NCBI RefSeq assembly: GCF_034190915.1
Contig: NW_026947503.1
Span: 25,502,532-25,566,531, forward strand
Reading direction: 5' to 3'
Source of the DNA: Cavia porcellus
Lineage: Eukaryota > Chordata > Mammalia > Rodentia > Caviidae
DNA length: 64,000 nt
Of this stretch, positions 46,156 through 57,420 are shown piece after piece. The notes under the pieces are model-generated. The model saw nothing but the letters and a program-made list of their open reading frames with translations, made no database searches and had not been told where the DNA came from. A program made the position numbers and the translations under genes. Position 1 is the first letter of the stretch; every line of letters begins with the position of its first letter.

Positions 46156-46248
46156 GGAGCCACTGTTTAATAGGTACAGAGCTTTAGTTTGGTTGAACGG
46201 AAACTGTTTGGAAAGTTGTGATGACTGTATAAGATATGGATGTACTTA

Positions 46249-49060
46249 TGAATTACCAAAGCTAAATCAAGAAGATATAAAACTCCTAAATAACCCAATA
46301 TCAATAAATGAAATTAAAGATATAATTAAAAACCTATCCACAAAGGTTCTTCACACTTGTTGTTTTCTGTTTATTTTTGATAAACAAAGACAAGCCCACT
46401 GCTGAATTCTTCAAGAAATTTAGAGAAGGCCTAACATATTACTTCTCAAACTCTTTAATGAAATTGAAAGGGAAGCAATATTCCCAAACTCATTGTTGGA
46501 AGCAAGCATCACCCTGATACCAAAATTGGAGAAGGATCCAACTAAGAAAGAGAATTACAGGTCAATTTCCCTAATCAACATAGATTTAAAAATACTGGTA
46601 AACACAATGCAGCAAATCATCAAAAAGATTGTACATCATGATCAAGCGGGACTCATCCAGGAATGCAAGGATGGTTCAATGTACATAAGTCAATAAATAT
46701 AATATACCATATTAACAGAACCAAGGACAAAACTCATATGATCATCTCAATAGATGCAGGAAAAGATTTTGATGAAGTTCAGTAACTCTTCGCGATTTTT
46801 TAAAAACCCTACAGGAAATTAGAATAGACCATTTTTATCCCAATCTGACAAAACTCATATATGATGAACAAACAGTCAATATCATGCTAAATGGATAAAA
46901 ACTGCAAACTATGTCACTAAAATCAGAAGCAAGACAAGGGTGTCCACTGTTTCCACTCTTATTCAATATAGTCCTGGAAACTTTAGCTGGAGCAATTAGA
47001 CAAGAGAATGAAATAGAATAAAGATAGGAAAGGAAGAAATTAAACTATTATTTGCAGATGACATGATACTGTACATAAAAACTCCAAAAAAATCCACTAA
47101 AAAAACCGCTAGATTTAGTAAGCCAATTCAATAGCATAGATAGATACACTCAAAAATCAAAAGCCTTCCTCTGTACATGAATAACAAACTCACTGAGAGA
47201 GAAATCAGGAAAACAACAGCTTTCATAATAGCATCCAAATATGTGAAACACCTAGGAATCAATCTAATGAAAGATGTAAAAGACCTCTACATTGAAAACT
47301 ACAGTACTCTTAAAAAGGAGATTGAAAAGCATATTAGAAAATAAAGAGATATCCCCTGCTTTTGGTAGAAAGAAATAATATAGTGAAAGTGGCTATATTT
47401 TGAAACTTCTATACAAATTCAATATAATCCCAATGAAAATTGCAATAGCATATATCACAGAATTAAAGAAAAATCCTAAAATTCATCTGGAACCTGACAA
47501 GAACTAAAATGGAAAAAGGTAATTCTGTGAAACAAAGCTAAGGTAGAGAGCATGCAATCCCTGACTTGAAATTATACTATAAAACTACTGTGACTAAAAC
47601 AGCATGGTACTGGAAAAAAAAAACAGATTCAGAGATCAATGTAATAAATTAGAGGATGTAGAAGAAACTCCAGACATACTCAGCGACCTTATTTTTGACA
47701 AAGGTTGAAACACATTCACTGGAAGAAAGATAGCCTCTTTAATAAATGGGCTGGAAAAACTGGCTTATCACATGCCAAAGATTAAAGTTGCACCTATATC
47801 ATTCACCATGCTTTCAACTAAATTTAGAATGGATCAAAGATCTAAATATTAAAACAGAAACATTAAATCTGCAGGAAGATAGAGTAGGTAGAACTCTTGA
47901 AGATGTTGGTATAGACAAAAATTTTATGAACAAAATCCCAGTTGCATCAAAAGTGTTACGGTTTGTGTTTAAATGTCCCCCCCTACCCCCATGCAGTCAT
48001 GGGGGCAGGCCTTTTGAAGGCAACTGAGTCTAGCATTTGTGATTTGTTTGTTTTCTAGCCCAGGGGTGGTAGCTGGCATACAACATAAGGGAGGAAAAGA
48101 GGCGTGCTTTCTCCTTCCCCCTTCTGCCTTTGGCTCTCGCTTCTTTTGGTACCTGCCACAGCCACCGTGAACAGTTGCCCTCAGTCACACCTCCCTGCCC
48201 TGGAGCCAGTTAAGTATGGACTGAAACCTCCAAAAAACTGTAAGCCAAATAAACCTTTCCTTCCTCCATTTTGGGTGTCAGGTATTTTGTCTCAGCAGTG
48301 AGAGGAAAGTAATGAGTCAGGGATTGTCACAAAGAATCAACTGGGATCTCGTTTTACTAACAACGTGTTTCACAGCAAGAGAAACCACCAACAGAGTGAA
48401 GAGACAACCTAGAACATGGGAGAAAATGTTTGCCAGCTGCTCTTCACACTAAAGATTACTATCAAAAACATATAAAGAACTCATAAAATCAGTTCCCCCA
48501 GATTTAAAAATTCAATCCAAAAATGAGCATCTGCGATGAATATACACTTCTCAGATGAAGAAATACAAACAGCAAATACATATACGAAAAAATGTTCAGC
48601 ATCACAGATCGTGAAAGAGATGCAAATTAAAAATAAAAATAACACTAATTAAAAATAACACTAAGATTCCATCTCACCCCAGAAACAATGGCTATTATCA
48701 GGAAGTCAACCAATAACCAATGCTGGAGAGACTGTGGGGAAAAAGGAACCTTTCTCCACTGTTGGTCGGAGTGTAGTCTGGTGCAGCAATTGTGGAAATC
48801 ATTATGGAGTTTCCTCAAAAAAACTAGGATTAGAGGTTCCATTCAACTCAGCTATTCCCCTTCTGAATATCTTCTCAGAAGAATTAAAAACATTATAAGG
48901 CAGTGTTACATATGCACCCATATTTATAGCAACACAGTTTATAATAGCTAGATCTTGGAAACAACCTAAATGCCCAGCGACTGAGGAATGGATAAAAAAG
49001 ATGTGGTATTTTTATACAACAATATTTTTATACAACAATATACTCAGCCATAAAGAAGGA
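46249..49060 (+). pseudogene. L1 ORF2, decayed (reverse transcriptase to C-terminus)
   Basis: Readable pieces: ELPKLNQEDIKLLNNPIS at the start, [18 protein letters not shown] near 46520-46570, the catalytic block FADDMILY near 47050-47075, and LHCWSECSLVQQLWKSLW near 48760-48810. A short foreign or rearranged stretch replaces the expected GPDGF region at about 46340-46390. Numerous stops, frameshifts and the LTR at 47954-48320 prevent any function. Confidence 0.85.
47954..48320 (+). mobile_element. MaLR-type solo LTR (family B relative)
   Basis: TGTTACGGTTTGTGTTTAAA at the start; GTGAACAGTTGCCCTCAG, CTCCCTGCCCTGGAGCCAGT, GGACTGAAACCTCC, AGCCAAATAAACC (poly-A signal), CAGGTATTTTGTCTCAGCAG and AGTAATGAGTCA at the end. 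It splits the L1 C-terminal region. The duplication at its borders is unclear. Confidence 0.8.
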
Positions 49061-49411
49061 TAAACTGGAGATTTTATAGGTAAATGGATGCAAATTGAGA
49101 CCATACTTATAAGTGAAATAAATCAGATATGTATGTGTAAACATCATATTGTCTCACTAGTGTGAGAAGCTGAAAGAAATTATGTATATAATATAGTTAA
49201 GATAGTTGTACTACTGATTTTTCTGAGTTCATTGAAGAAAAAGGTTTGCACTGGTACTGCTTGGACAATGAAATGCAGATGTCTTGTACCATGGGTGACT
49301 GATTTGAGGATGGCAATATGCAATGTATGTGCCATTGTTGTCCCCTGATTGCTTTATTTTGATATTTTGGGGTTTTTTTCTCTTTGAAATAAAGTGGATT
49401 TTTAAAAAAAA

Positions 49412-49490
49412 AGATGTGAATGTACTTAATGCCACTAAATTATACACTTAAAAATGGTTGAAATGGTAAATTTTGTAACTACTTGACTAC
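49412..49490 (+). mobile_element. old L1 LINE, last part (continued from 46248)
   Basis: TGTGAATGTACTTAATGCCA, TTATACACTTAAAAATGG and GAAATGGTAAATTTTG are the final bases of the same old L1 whose 3' UTR was cut by the younger L1. Confidence 0.8.
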
Positions 49491-50370
49491 ATTTGAGAAA
49501 CATCAACCACAATACAGAAGACTAAAACTGAGCAGACCCAGAAGGCCAGCCTGTAAGGACCTCCCTCCAGGTAATGCCTTCCTGGGAGCACTTCAAAGTC
49601 AACCACTCAGAAGGTAGCACAGAACTGGTAATAAGAAGTTGTGAATTAAAATAAAGAAACAAGCAAGACATCAATCTCCCATGTATGTTGTCATTTTTGT
49701 GTCATCATAACAGAACTCATAAATGCCTTAGGATGCCTACCAATTCTATTATCACATCTGTGAACCCACCAGCTTAGTCACCTGTCAAGGAAGGAAATAG
49801 GTTGGCTTTTCATACTACAAAGACCATTTTATGGACAGTATGAGACTTGGTGGGGAGACAAGCAGGCCACCAAATGCACCACCATCAAGATTCCTTCATT
49901 TGTGTCCCCACAGCCTCTTAGCCTGGACACTCCCATGGGAAGGTCTTCCGGGGTCCCTCATGACAAGTATACACATGAGCGAGGCCCTCTTCTTCCATGT
50001 GTTTGCTGGTCTCTGCATTCCTTGCAGGATGCTCACCACACAGCCATTCATTGACAGCAGACTATGGAGGGGAAGAGACAGGAGTCAGCTCGGCGGTGTG
50101 TCACTCCCTCTAGTGTTGACTGGGGGAAACGGTCAGGCAAACAGCCTTGGGAAACTCCTTGTTTGGCACTTCCGTTAACAAATGAAGTTTGTTGCGTAGT
50201 TTCAATGTTCAACGATAATTATTCTGAAATGTTCACAAGTTAATTTGAAAATATCTAGGACAAAATGAACCAGCAAGAAAAAAAAAGGAAGGTTTTTTTT
50301 TTTTTTTTTAAATATTTGGTTCTCAGCTTTCCAAAAACAGTGTTCTATGGGGGAAAAAATCCTCTAATTA
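49491..50370. other. no gene seen
   Basis: Unique sequence with a 115-codon frame at 49831-50178 and an acceptor-like GTGTCCCCACAG near 49902-49913, but no donor partner or domain. A T run lies at 50294-50311. Confidence 0.4.
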
Positions 50371-50372
50371 AA

Positions 50373-50495
50373 AGCCAGGCTTGATGGCGCATGACTATAA
50401 TCCTAACACTCCAGATGCTGAGGAAGGAGGATCACGGAGAGTTCAAGGCCAGCCTGAGCAACATGGTGAGATCCTGTCTCGACCAATAAAAATAA
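50373..50495 (+). mobile_element. B1 SINE
   Basis: AGCCAGGCTTGATGGCGCAT, GACTATAATCCTAACACTCC, GAGGAAGGAGGATCACGG, AGTTCAAGGCCAGCCTGAGC, then GAGATCCTGTCTCGACC and an A-rich tail. Confidence 0.85.
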
Positions 50496-52309
50496 ATTAA
50501 GACAAAATATTTATTTAGAAGCAAAATTAATTTCCACTTCTCCAATATACCAGCCTCATGTTATTATCTCACAGAGTTCTACAATACATGTTATATTGCC
50601 ACAAAGCTAGAGGTCTCCTGCTAAAGTAGAGAACTACAAAAATGAATAAGCCTAAAAGGCAAAATTTTTACAGCCCAGATTTATATATTTGTATTGACAA
50701 TGTTTCTCTTAAAAAGAAGCAGCTGGCTCAATATTTTGGTGATCACAAGCTCCTGACAAATAATAAAAACTGTGGACCTAGTCTTTTTCTATGCCCCTAA
50801 TGCCATAAATATACTTGAAAAATACACAGAGGATTCCAGCAAATTCTCTCTCCCTGAAATCTATTCCTAGACCCCATATTCCTAGTAAAATAAAAGAGGC
50901 CCCACCATTCCCTCCAGTATGAAGGGAGAGAACCAAGTCGAATAGGGCGTACTCCTTCACTGGCCTCCTGTGCTCCTGCCCAGGCAGAGTTGTAACAAGC
51001 ACCTACGAGCTACAGCAGCTTGCTGTTTTCAAAAGAGCTTGTGCACATTCACTCAGGATCTCTCACCACCTCAGGGAGGTCAGTAAAGCAGAACAACTCC
51101 ATGCATAGTGTCAGCTACTAGTGGAAATCAGAGAGAAAAGCAAACCAAAATGAGGACCTTTTGTCATTAAAATTAAACCTTTATGAAGGCTGCCTTTATA
51201 ATACCCACGGAACCATCCCTTTCTCTGCTGTTGGCCACAGTGAACAGAAACATTAGTAGAAGTCACCTCATAGTGCCCAAGAAACAACATTCACCGAGCT
51301 AAACATTCAGTGTCACAGTTGAGACATACTTAAATGCAGGTGTTAGGGGGATGACCCTTTTAAAGAGGCTTGCAATTAACACCAGTGCTTTTGCTACGTT
51401 AATGTGTGTTTTCACCTGGTAGAATATCCATCCCATAAACAGTGTCATCATCTTCCCACTACCCCTAAAGATCGCCAGGTCAACTCCAGCACTGCTGGGA
51501 CTGCGCCAGAGTGGTCCTGCCACCCATGAGTATATACTGTCCTGCAATTATCAGTCATGCATGTTTATAATCAGCTCTTCAGGGAAGGGACCACCAAAAT
51601 AGAGTCTACATGTAGCACAGTAACTACTACATCATCTCATTTTCAAAATCAAGCCAACAGCTTCTGAGGTTTTAACAGGGGAAGTGCTTGAGGAGGAAAA
51701 AATTTAGGGAGGAAGCTGGTAAATCTGGGAGAGCTATTGAGGTAGGATACAAGTCTAGCCATGTGTGAAGGACACTGGGAGAGGAGATTCTTGGAAAGAT
51801 CTTTAGAAATCCATACAACCCAAAGGGTTAGTTCATCAACATGAGACAAGTCAGTTGTCCAAACCTTTTATGTGCCTCAGAACCAGCTGGCCTTTGTACC
51901 CTGGACACACTTATTTGTTGAGAACAGTAGATGGGCAGTGTGGTCCTGGGCCAAGCATGGAGCCCTGGGTCAGTTACGCTGCCTGAAGCTGGAGATCTGC
52001 GAGTATATTCGCATGACCATCTCACCTTCTGTCCTGATGGCTCATTGTTATTCAGTATGAATTACATCGTGATCATCGTGATCACTAGTCCACTAGTCTC
52101 CCCCTCCTCCAGCCTCCCTCCTTCCTTCATTTATCTATCTCCCCTAGTCTTTATTTCAGGGCCTGTCTAACCAGCTTTGACTCTGTGGATCTTCTCTCCC
52201 TATAAGGTACTCACCTGGTCTAGCAGACACCACTAAACATCTATTCCTGTATCCTGCTTCCTCATATAACCTTCATTTTATTCTTGGTATTCATTATCTT
52301 ATACTATGC
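50496..52309. other. no gene seen
   Basis: About 1.8 kb of mostly unique sequence. Overlapping frames on both strands near 51828-52170 have no domain. No RNA gene recognised. Confidence 0.45.
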
Positions 52310-52501
52310 CAGTAGCTTTCAAACTCTGTGACACATCAGAATTGTCTAGACAGTTTATTAAAATACAGAGGGCAGGATTCAATCTGAACCTCCAGATTTG
52401 GTATAGTAGTTCTATGGTGAGACCCAGGAATTTGCATTTTAAACAAATTCTAAGATGATTCTCATGCTTCTGGCCCAAAAGTTTCACTTTGAGAATCACT
52501 G
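52310..52501 (+). mobile_element. MER5A-like DNA transposon (nonautonomous hAT)
   Basis: CAGTAGCTTTCAAACTCTGT at the left and TTTCACTTTGAGAATCACTG at the right are inverted terminal repeats. The middle has TTTATTAAAATACAGAGGGC, CTCCAGATTTGGTATAG and AGACCCAGGAATTTGCATTT, in the order of MER5A. It is an old copy with no coding capacity. Confidence 0.75.
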
Positions 52502-52514
52502 GTCTAAATCTATC

Positions 52515-52929
52515 CCAGTGACCCCATGACTCTCACCATGAGGGATACAAGAGGCTCAATTAAAACCAACCAGCACACAGCATTCCCATGGTAACTGCTG
52601 AACTCTGAGCAGATAAATCTCTATTGCCAGGCTGGTGAAAGACTTTCTTTCTTACGTGCTCCACATGAGTAGGAAGCAAGTAGACCTCACCTCCACCCGC
52701 AGCCATATAACAAAACCAAGATGCAAGCCATGAGAAGAAGCTGATTTCACAGACAGCACAATAGAGAGATAAAGAACCTGGATCCTTGGTGAACTTATGG
52801 GGCCACTAAATTAACCAACCCTGGAGCTTGACCCACCCATGAACCTCCTTTTAAGTTAAATAATTTATACCCTTGTTGGCTTGAGAGTGGTTTTCTGTTA
52901 CTTGCAGTCAAAACATCCTAACTGATACA
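52515..52929 (+). mobile_element. ERVL/MLT-type LTR, old
   Basis: The 3' part has CACCCATGAACCTCCTTTTA, TTATACCCTTGTTGGCTTGA, GAGTGGTTTTCTGTTACTTG and the end CTAACTGATACAC, typical of old MLT LTR ends. The 5' limit is approximate. Confidence 0.55.
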
Positions 52930-55289
52930 CCTAGCAAACACCAAAACCTAACTACCCGGCTGTTATTGACTCTTCGTTGTGTGCCTGAACCTGTGAATAC
53001 TTTCTGAGAAATAATCAACAAATCAAGCTGGCTTGAGCTGCTTCAAAGTTACGACCACAATTCTAAAGGGTGCCAGCAGATGCCTGTTTCTTCTGTTACA
53101 GTTCCCCTGAACACTGTGTTCCTTTGCTGCCTGTGATGGCCGGTTCACACTTTCTCTTCTCCTCTCCAGCACTCTCACCTGGCCTGCCACTGTGTTGCCC
53201 AACATGTCCTAGAAAGGTGGATACCATCAGAAAACAACCATTCCATTTCTGTTCTAATAGAGATCTGTTTGCCTATATCTTAGTTTGCATGCTTCATCTC
53301 CTCTCCTGCTAGAGATAAGGAAGGCCACCCTCTACCTTTGCTTTGTTTCAGTTCCCTTTTGCTCTTAGGGTTCTTCCTTTGCAATTATTCCCTCCTATGT
53401 CCATATTGATGTATCCCACTGATCAGGTCATTCTTATTGGCAAATAATCATAATCAGATTGTATATATCTTTAAATCGTATTCTCTCTTGGTTCTTTTAA
53501 AAGTGCTTTCTCTAAAACTACTCTTCTTCTTGCCTTTTTCCTCTCCCAGCTCCTGTTAATTCTTGAACCCACTCCGTGAGGTTCCTCAAGTGTCTACTGT
53601 TCTACTGAAATGGTAGCTTAAAGCCATCATCTTGTAATATGATGACCATGTCCAAGTTAGCTCTCCATCTCTACCTAACCAAGTCTTTCCACAATGAATG
53701 ACACAGCTGAATTTGCCTTTATGCACAAAGCACTTCAAACTCTGTGACTCTAGTCCTACCATATGGACCGCTCCACCTAAACTGACTCCTCCTCCTCCTT
53801 GTCGTCCTCCTCAGTTCCCCAGTTTCTAATTGTTGATGTTCCTAGGATGGCGTCTTTCCACTCCCAGAGACACAGATATACAACCAATTGCTATGAATCT
53901 CAGTTCCCAACAAGTCCCAGAGTTATGGCAACCGTCCACTGGTAGCACCACTTGAGTGTTTAATAGGCTCCTCAAGCTTGGAGTCACTTGTGAAGTAATT
54001 AAAAGCTCACGACCACTTTAAGCATGCCAACAATCCCTACAAATATTAAGCAGCAGTGACTTACATTGTGCATAAAAACATGGTTGTCCTAATATTTACG
54101 TGAACAAACGACATGGTTGTTGAGAAGAACCATTTGTTGACCTAACTGTATTCGTTTACATACCTGTGATGTCAAATTGTCTTATGTTACAGGAAGCAAA
54201 GTGCCACTTTTTTGCATTGAGCACAGGCTGGATGTCTTACCCATGGCAGGAGCCAGGGGATACCTGCTTGTCACCCTGTTGAAAGTCCAGCCAGGTTGTG
54301 TGTTCCAGCAGGCAGCCTTACCGTAGCAATTTACACACTTGTTTATAGCAAGAATAAGTAAATTAGTCAATATCCAAATGTATAAATATGCTCAAGTTAC
54401 TCTTTATGATCTTTTTAAAATCTGGTTTAGCTACTCATCAGACTTTTAAAGAAAACTTTTTGGTTTAAAATAATTAGTAGTTTTATCAGAAGTTATACAG
54501 GTACTTTTATTCTTCTGACTATGTTTTAGAGTAAATTTTTCTAGGTTCTCAAAATATCTAAACTGAAATTTAGGTTGAAATTCCACTGATGTCTTTAAAA
54601 TACTGAGTGTCCTATCCAATTACACAAGATGTCTCAACATTCATTCAAATTTTTATATCATTTATCAACATTTAAAGATGGTTAGGATACAGAAAGCCCT
54701 AGTATTCTTGATCACTTCCTCATACTTTATAGGGTTTCTTTCTATTTTCAATGGTATTTTTTAAAATTATGTTTTCTAGCTGGTAATTGTCAAGTAGAAA
54801 AGTGCTGACAATTTTGGAGGTGTTAACATTGTGTCAAGCAACTATGATTAAATTTCTAATAACTTTTGTACTATTTGCTTTTCTCTGTAATCATATTGCT
54901 GCATACAAAGGCAGTTTTAGCTCTTCTTTCTAATACCTCTTTGATCTCTTTTTTAATTTTATGCCATTTATACAAACCTCCAATGCTGAATTAAATAATA
55001 ACAGTAATAATGGGAATCCTCATCTTGTTCCCAAATTCAAAAGAAATGTACTTGAGGCTTCTCTATTAAGTATGATATTTTCTGGATTTTTGTATATTAC
55101 CTTTATTAAATTAAGGAATGTTCATTCTAATAGTAGTTTTTTAATAGCCATGTAAATTTTAATGATGTCAATGCAAGAAGAAACACAGATCTACTGAACA
55201 GTATAGAAAACTTATGGGTAGACCCACTTACATATTGAAACTGAATTTATCATAAAGGAATGTCTATGAAACAGTAGGAAAAAGATCTT
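52930..55289. other. no gene seen
   Basis: About 2.4 kb of unique, increasingly AT-rich sequence. 54960-55155 resembles reversed L1 (TATACAAACCTCCAATGC and CCCAAATTCAAAAG-like blocks) but too weakly to delimit. No exon or RNA gene supported. Confidence 0.4.
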
Positions 55290-55304
55290 CTAGGAGAGTT
55301 AGTG

Positions 55305-55317
55305 CAAAAATGGCGGC
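55305..55317 (+). promoter_or_regulatory. candidate YY1 site at the element 5' end
   Basis: CAAAAATGGCGGC contains the YY1 core AAAATGGCGGC. Human L1 has a YY1 site near its first bases that sets the transcription start, so this suggests that the 5' end of the element is nearly complete. Confidence 0.6.
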
Positions 55318-55883
55318 TTGCTAGGGGGCTAGGTGCAGAGTCTCTGTGGAGAAATCAGATTAGATACTAGAATATGATAACATGGAGAGGGGAAGACGAA
55401 TGGATAACGATTCTTATTAACCAAGGCGGTAACCGAAGGGAAAAATAAAACTAGGAAGAGGAAGGAAAAGTGTGGACGGAGAGCTGAAGCCCGATGTACT
55501 CACTGAGCCCCATTCTGCACTGTACTAGGTGTGCCAGGAGGATTTAAGGTCTTGCAGCTGCCAATAATGGGAGTCTGCAAATCCCACACCTTTAACGTGG
55601 CACGGTGAGCAGTGGATCCAAGGGGAAAAGCTGTATTGGCTCTTGGAGACTGCTGGAAATTAAGACCTGGAACCCTGTGAAGCAGCCAAAGCCACCTGGC
55701 TGCACCCGAGGAGACTGCGAGAAGCTCCTGAGCTCTGAAGCTGGACACCACGCAGTTTTCTGACCAATCTGTGCTGTGCTGCAAACGCAGTGAAGACAAG
55801 CGGCGCAGTGTGCAATGGACCCAAGAAGATCTGCATTGAGTCCTGGTGAGTACTAGGGACTGGGTCCCGTGGCTGCTGTCGCT

Positions 55884-56101
55884 GGCTGGTGGACATCTTG
55901 TAATTGGTCAGAGCCCACCACCATGGCAACATCAGAGACACAGAGAGGTCTGGTGGAGGACATCTTGGAATTGGGCAGACCCCGTAGCCACAGTGACATC
56001 ATATAGTCACCCCTGGCACAGAGAGGTCTGGTAGAGGACAGCTGGGATTTGGGCAGAGCCCTGTGCTACAGTGACATCAGTCAGCCGCTTCTGGTGCAGA
56101 G
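55884..56101 (+). repeat. 78-base tandem units in the 5' UTR
   Basis: Units 2 (55946-56023) and 3 (56024-56101) are each exactly 78 bases, both starting AGGTCTGGT and ending CAGAG. A shorter unit 1 (55884-55945) precedes them. Common phrases are GAGGACA, TTGGGCAGA, CAGTGACATCA. The unit is unrelated in sequence to the ~80-base array at 41720-42180. Confidence 0.85.
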
Positions 56102-56399
56102 AAAACTGGCATGGTCTGCTGGGGCGGAACCATGCCTCTGGTTGAGACCCAACAAGCAGATACAAAATAGTCGTGACTCGGGGACGTCCATAAGGTACAG
56201 CCTAACTTGCAGATTGACTGACACAGAGGCTAAAGACTAACTTGCACCATCCCTGCATCCCTGCATTTACCTCAGATAACAGCAAATTGGGGAGGGCAGC
56301 AAAACCCTGTCAGCATGCTTCGGAAAGACCCTAAGCAATACAGAGAGGGCCAGAGACCCCCAGGACACACCAATCTGAAACAAACCAGGAACAGGACAA

Positions 56400-57420
56400 G
56401 AGATGAAAATTTAAAAAAAATCTTCAGCTGCTGAACCTGGGAAAATAAGCCCAGAAGAAATAAACACAGAAGAGAACCAGCACAGTAACCATCCAATATT
56501 AGACACCTTTGAAATAAAGAAATACCTTCATGACCTCATAGATGAATTTAAAACTGTACTTCTGATCCAAGTGAGGCAAGATATAAGAGATTAATTAAAG
56601 AAATAATAAGCCCCACCCAAGAGAACACAGATGGAAGAACAGAGGAAATCAGAAAAGAAAGAGAAACCTCTGATGAAGAATTTAAACATAACCTACAATA
56701 CATGAAACAGATCCAAAGAGATTACCAGGAAACAAAAACTCCATTGAAAACTGGCAAAATGCCTTGACAGAAACTAAAGTTAGCCTTTTGAAACTTGAAG
56801 AGAGATTTATGATATATGATCATGAAAGAAAAGACCTTTTAAAAATAACAAGGAACCAGAAAGAAACAATTAAAATGCTAGAAGACGACAAAAGGATACA
56901 TAACTTAAGAATAAAGGATACATAACTTAAGAATAAAGCATGGGAGCGAACCAAAGTGGAGTAACCAAAAGTGAACTTCAAAGACTATTCACAGATATAA
57001 TAAAGGAAAACTTCCCAAGCATAGGAAAAAGAAATGATATCCAGATAAAAGAGGCATACAGAACACCAGCTACCTACAACCAAAACATCTACACCCAGAC
57101 ATATAATAATCAAGATTCCAGAAATCCACCAAAAGAACAGAATACTAAAAGCAGCCAGGGAAAAGAAGCAGATTACCTACAATGGAAAACTTATCAAAAT
57201 AACAACACAAACTCTCAAATTGAGAATAGCCTGGGGAGAAATTATCTAAACCCTGAAAGAAAATAATTTGCAACCAAGACTGATGTACCCAGAAAAAAAA
57301 TCTCTCTCAAAATTAATGGAGAAATAAGATGTTTCCAAGACAAGTAGGAACTGTGGGAGTTCATGGCCACCAACCCAACCCTACAGAGAGTGCTGAAAGA
57401 CATTCCAGAGAGAGAGAGAG
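56400..57420 (+). pseudogene. L1/HAL1 ORF1, decayed
   Basis: The RNA-chaperone ORF1p would have a coiled coil, RRM and C-terminal domain. The coiled-coil region spans about 56500-56870 with several stops. DNA near 57090-57150 (GACATATAATAATCAAGATT, then ATACTAAAAGCAGCC) matches the conserved RHIIIK...ILKAA part of the RRM, and ISLKINGEIRCFQDK lies near 57300-57345. A 22-base tandem duplication at 56891-56934 shifts the frame. The 108-codon frame at 56940-57266 is out of frame with ORF1 and is not a gene. Confidence 0.8.
56891..56934 (+). repeat. 22-base tandem duplication in ORF1
   Basis: AAAGGATACATAACTTAAGA plus AT occurs twice head to tail without mismatch. As 22 is not a multiple of three, it breaks the frame just at the start of the RRM. 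Perfect identity implies it is more recent than most other damage here. Confidence 0.9.

Larger units (their letters stand above)
45076..46248 (+). mobile_element. old L1 LINE, 3' part (continues at 49412)
   Basis: ORF2 end and 3' UTR of a mammal-wide L1: AAATGTGGAGAAACTGGAAC, GGAAACAGTATGGAAGTTTC, AACATTCATAGCAGTATTAT, CCATGTGTCCATCAAAGC. It is interrupted by a LTR (45385-45737), an ID (46063-46155) and a younger L1 (46249-49411), and resumes TGTACTTAATGCCACTAAAT, ACTTAAAAATGGTTGAAATG to about 49490. Confidence 0.8.
46249..49411 (+). mobile_element. L1 LINE, 5'-truncated, inserted in an older L1
   Basis: It starts within ORF2 just after the endonuclease region (YELPKLNQEDIKLL) and ends with TGAAATAAAGTGGATTTTT plus A run. 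A 17-base target duplication with two mismatches flanks it: AGATATGGATGTACTTA (46232-46248) and AGATGTGAATGTACTTA (49412-49428). Its 3' UTR (TTTGCACTGGTACTGC, GATGTCTTGTACCATGGG, GGGTTTTTTTCTCTTTGAAA) differs from both other 3' UTR types here. Confidence 0.9.

Noticed and set aside
56940..57266. 108-codon frame downstream of the 22-base duplication
   Set aside because: It reads the ORF1 RRM region in the wrong frame; the true ORF1 frame shows the conserved residues.
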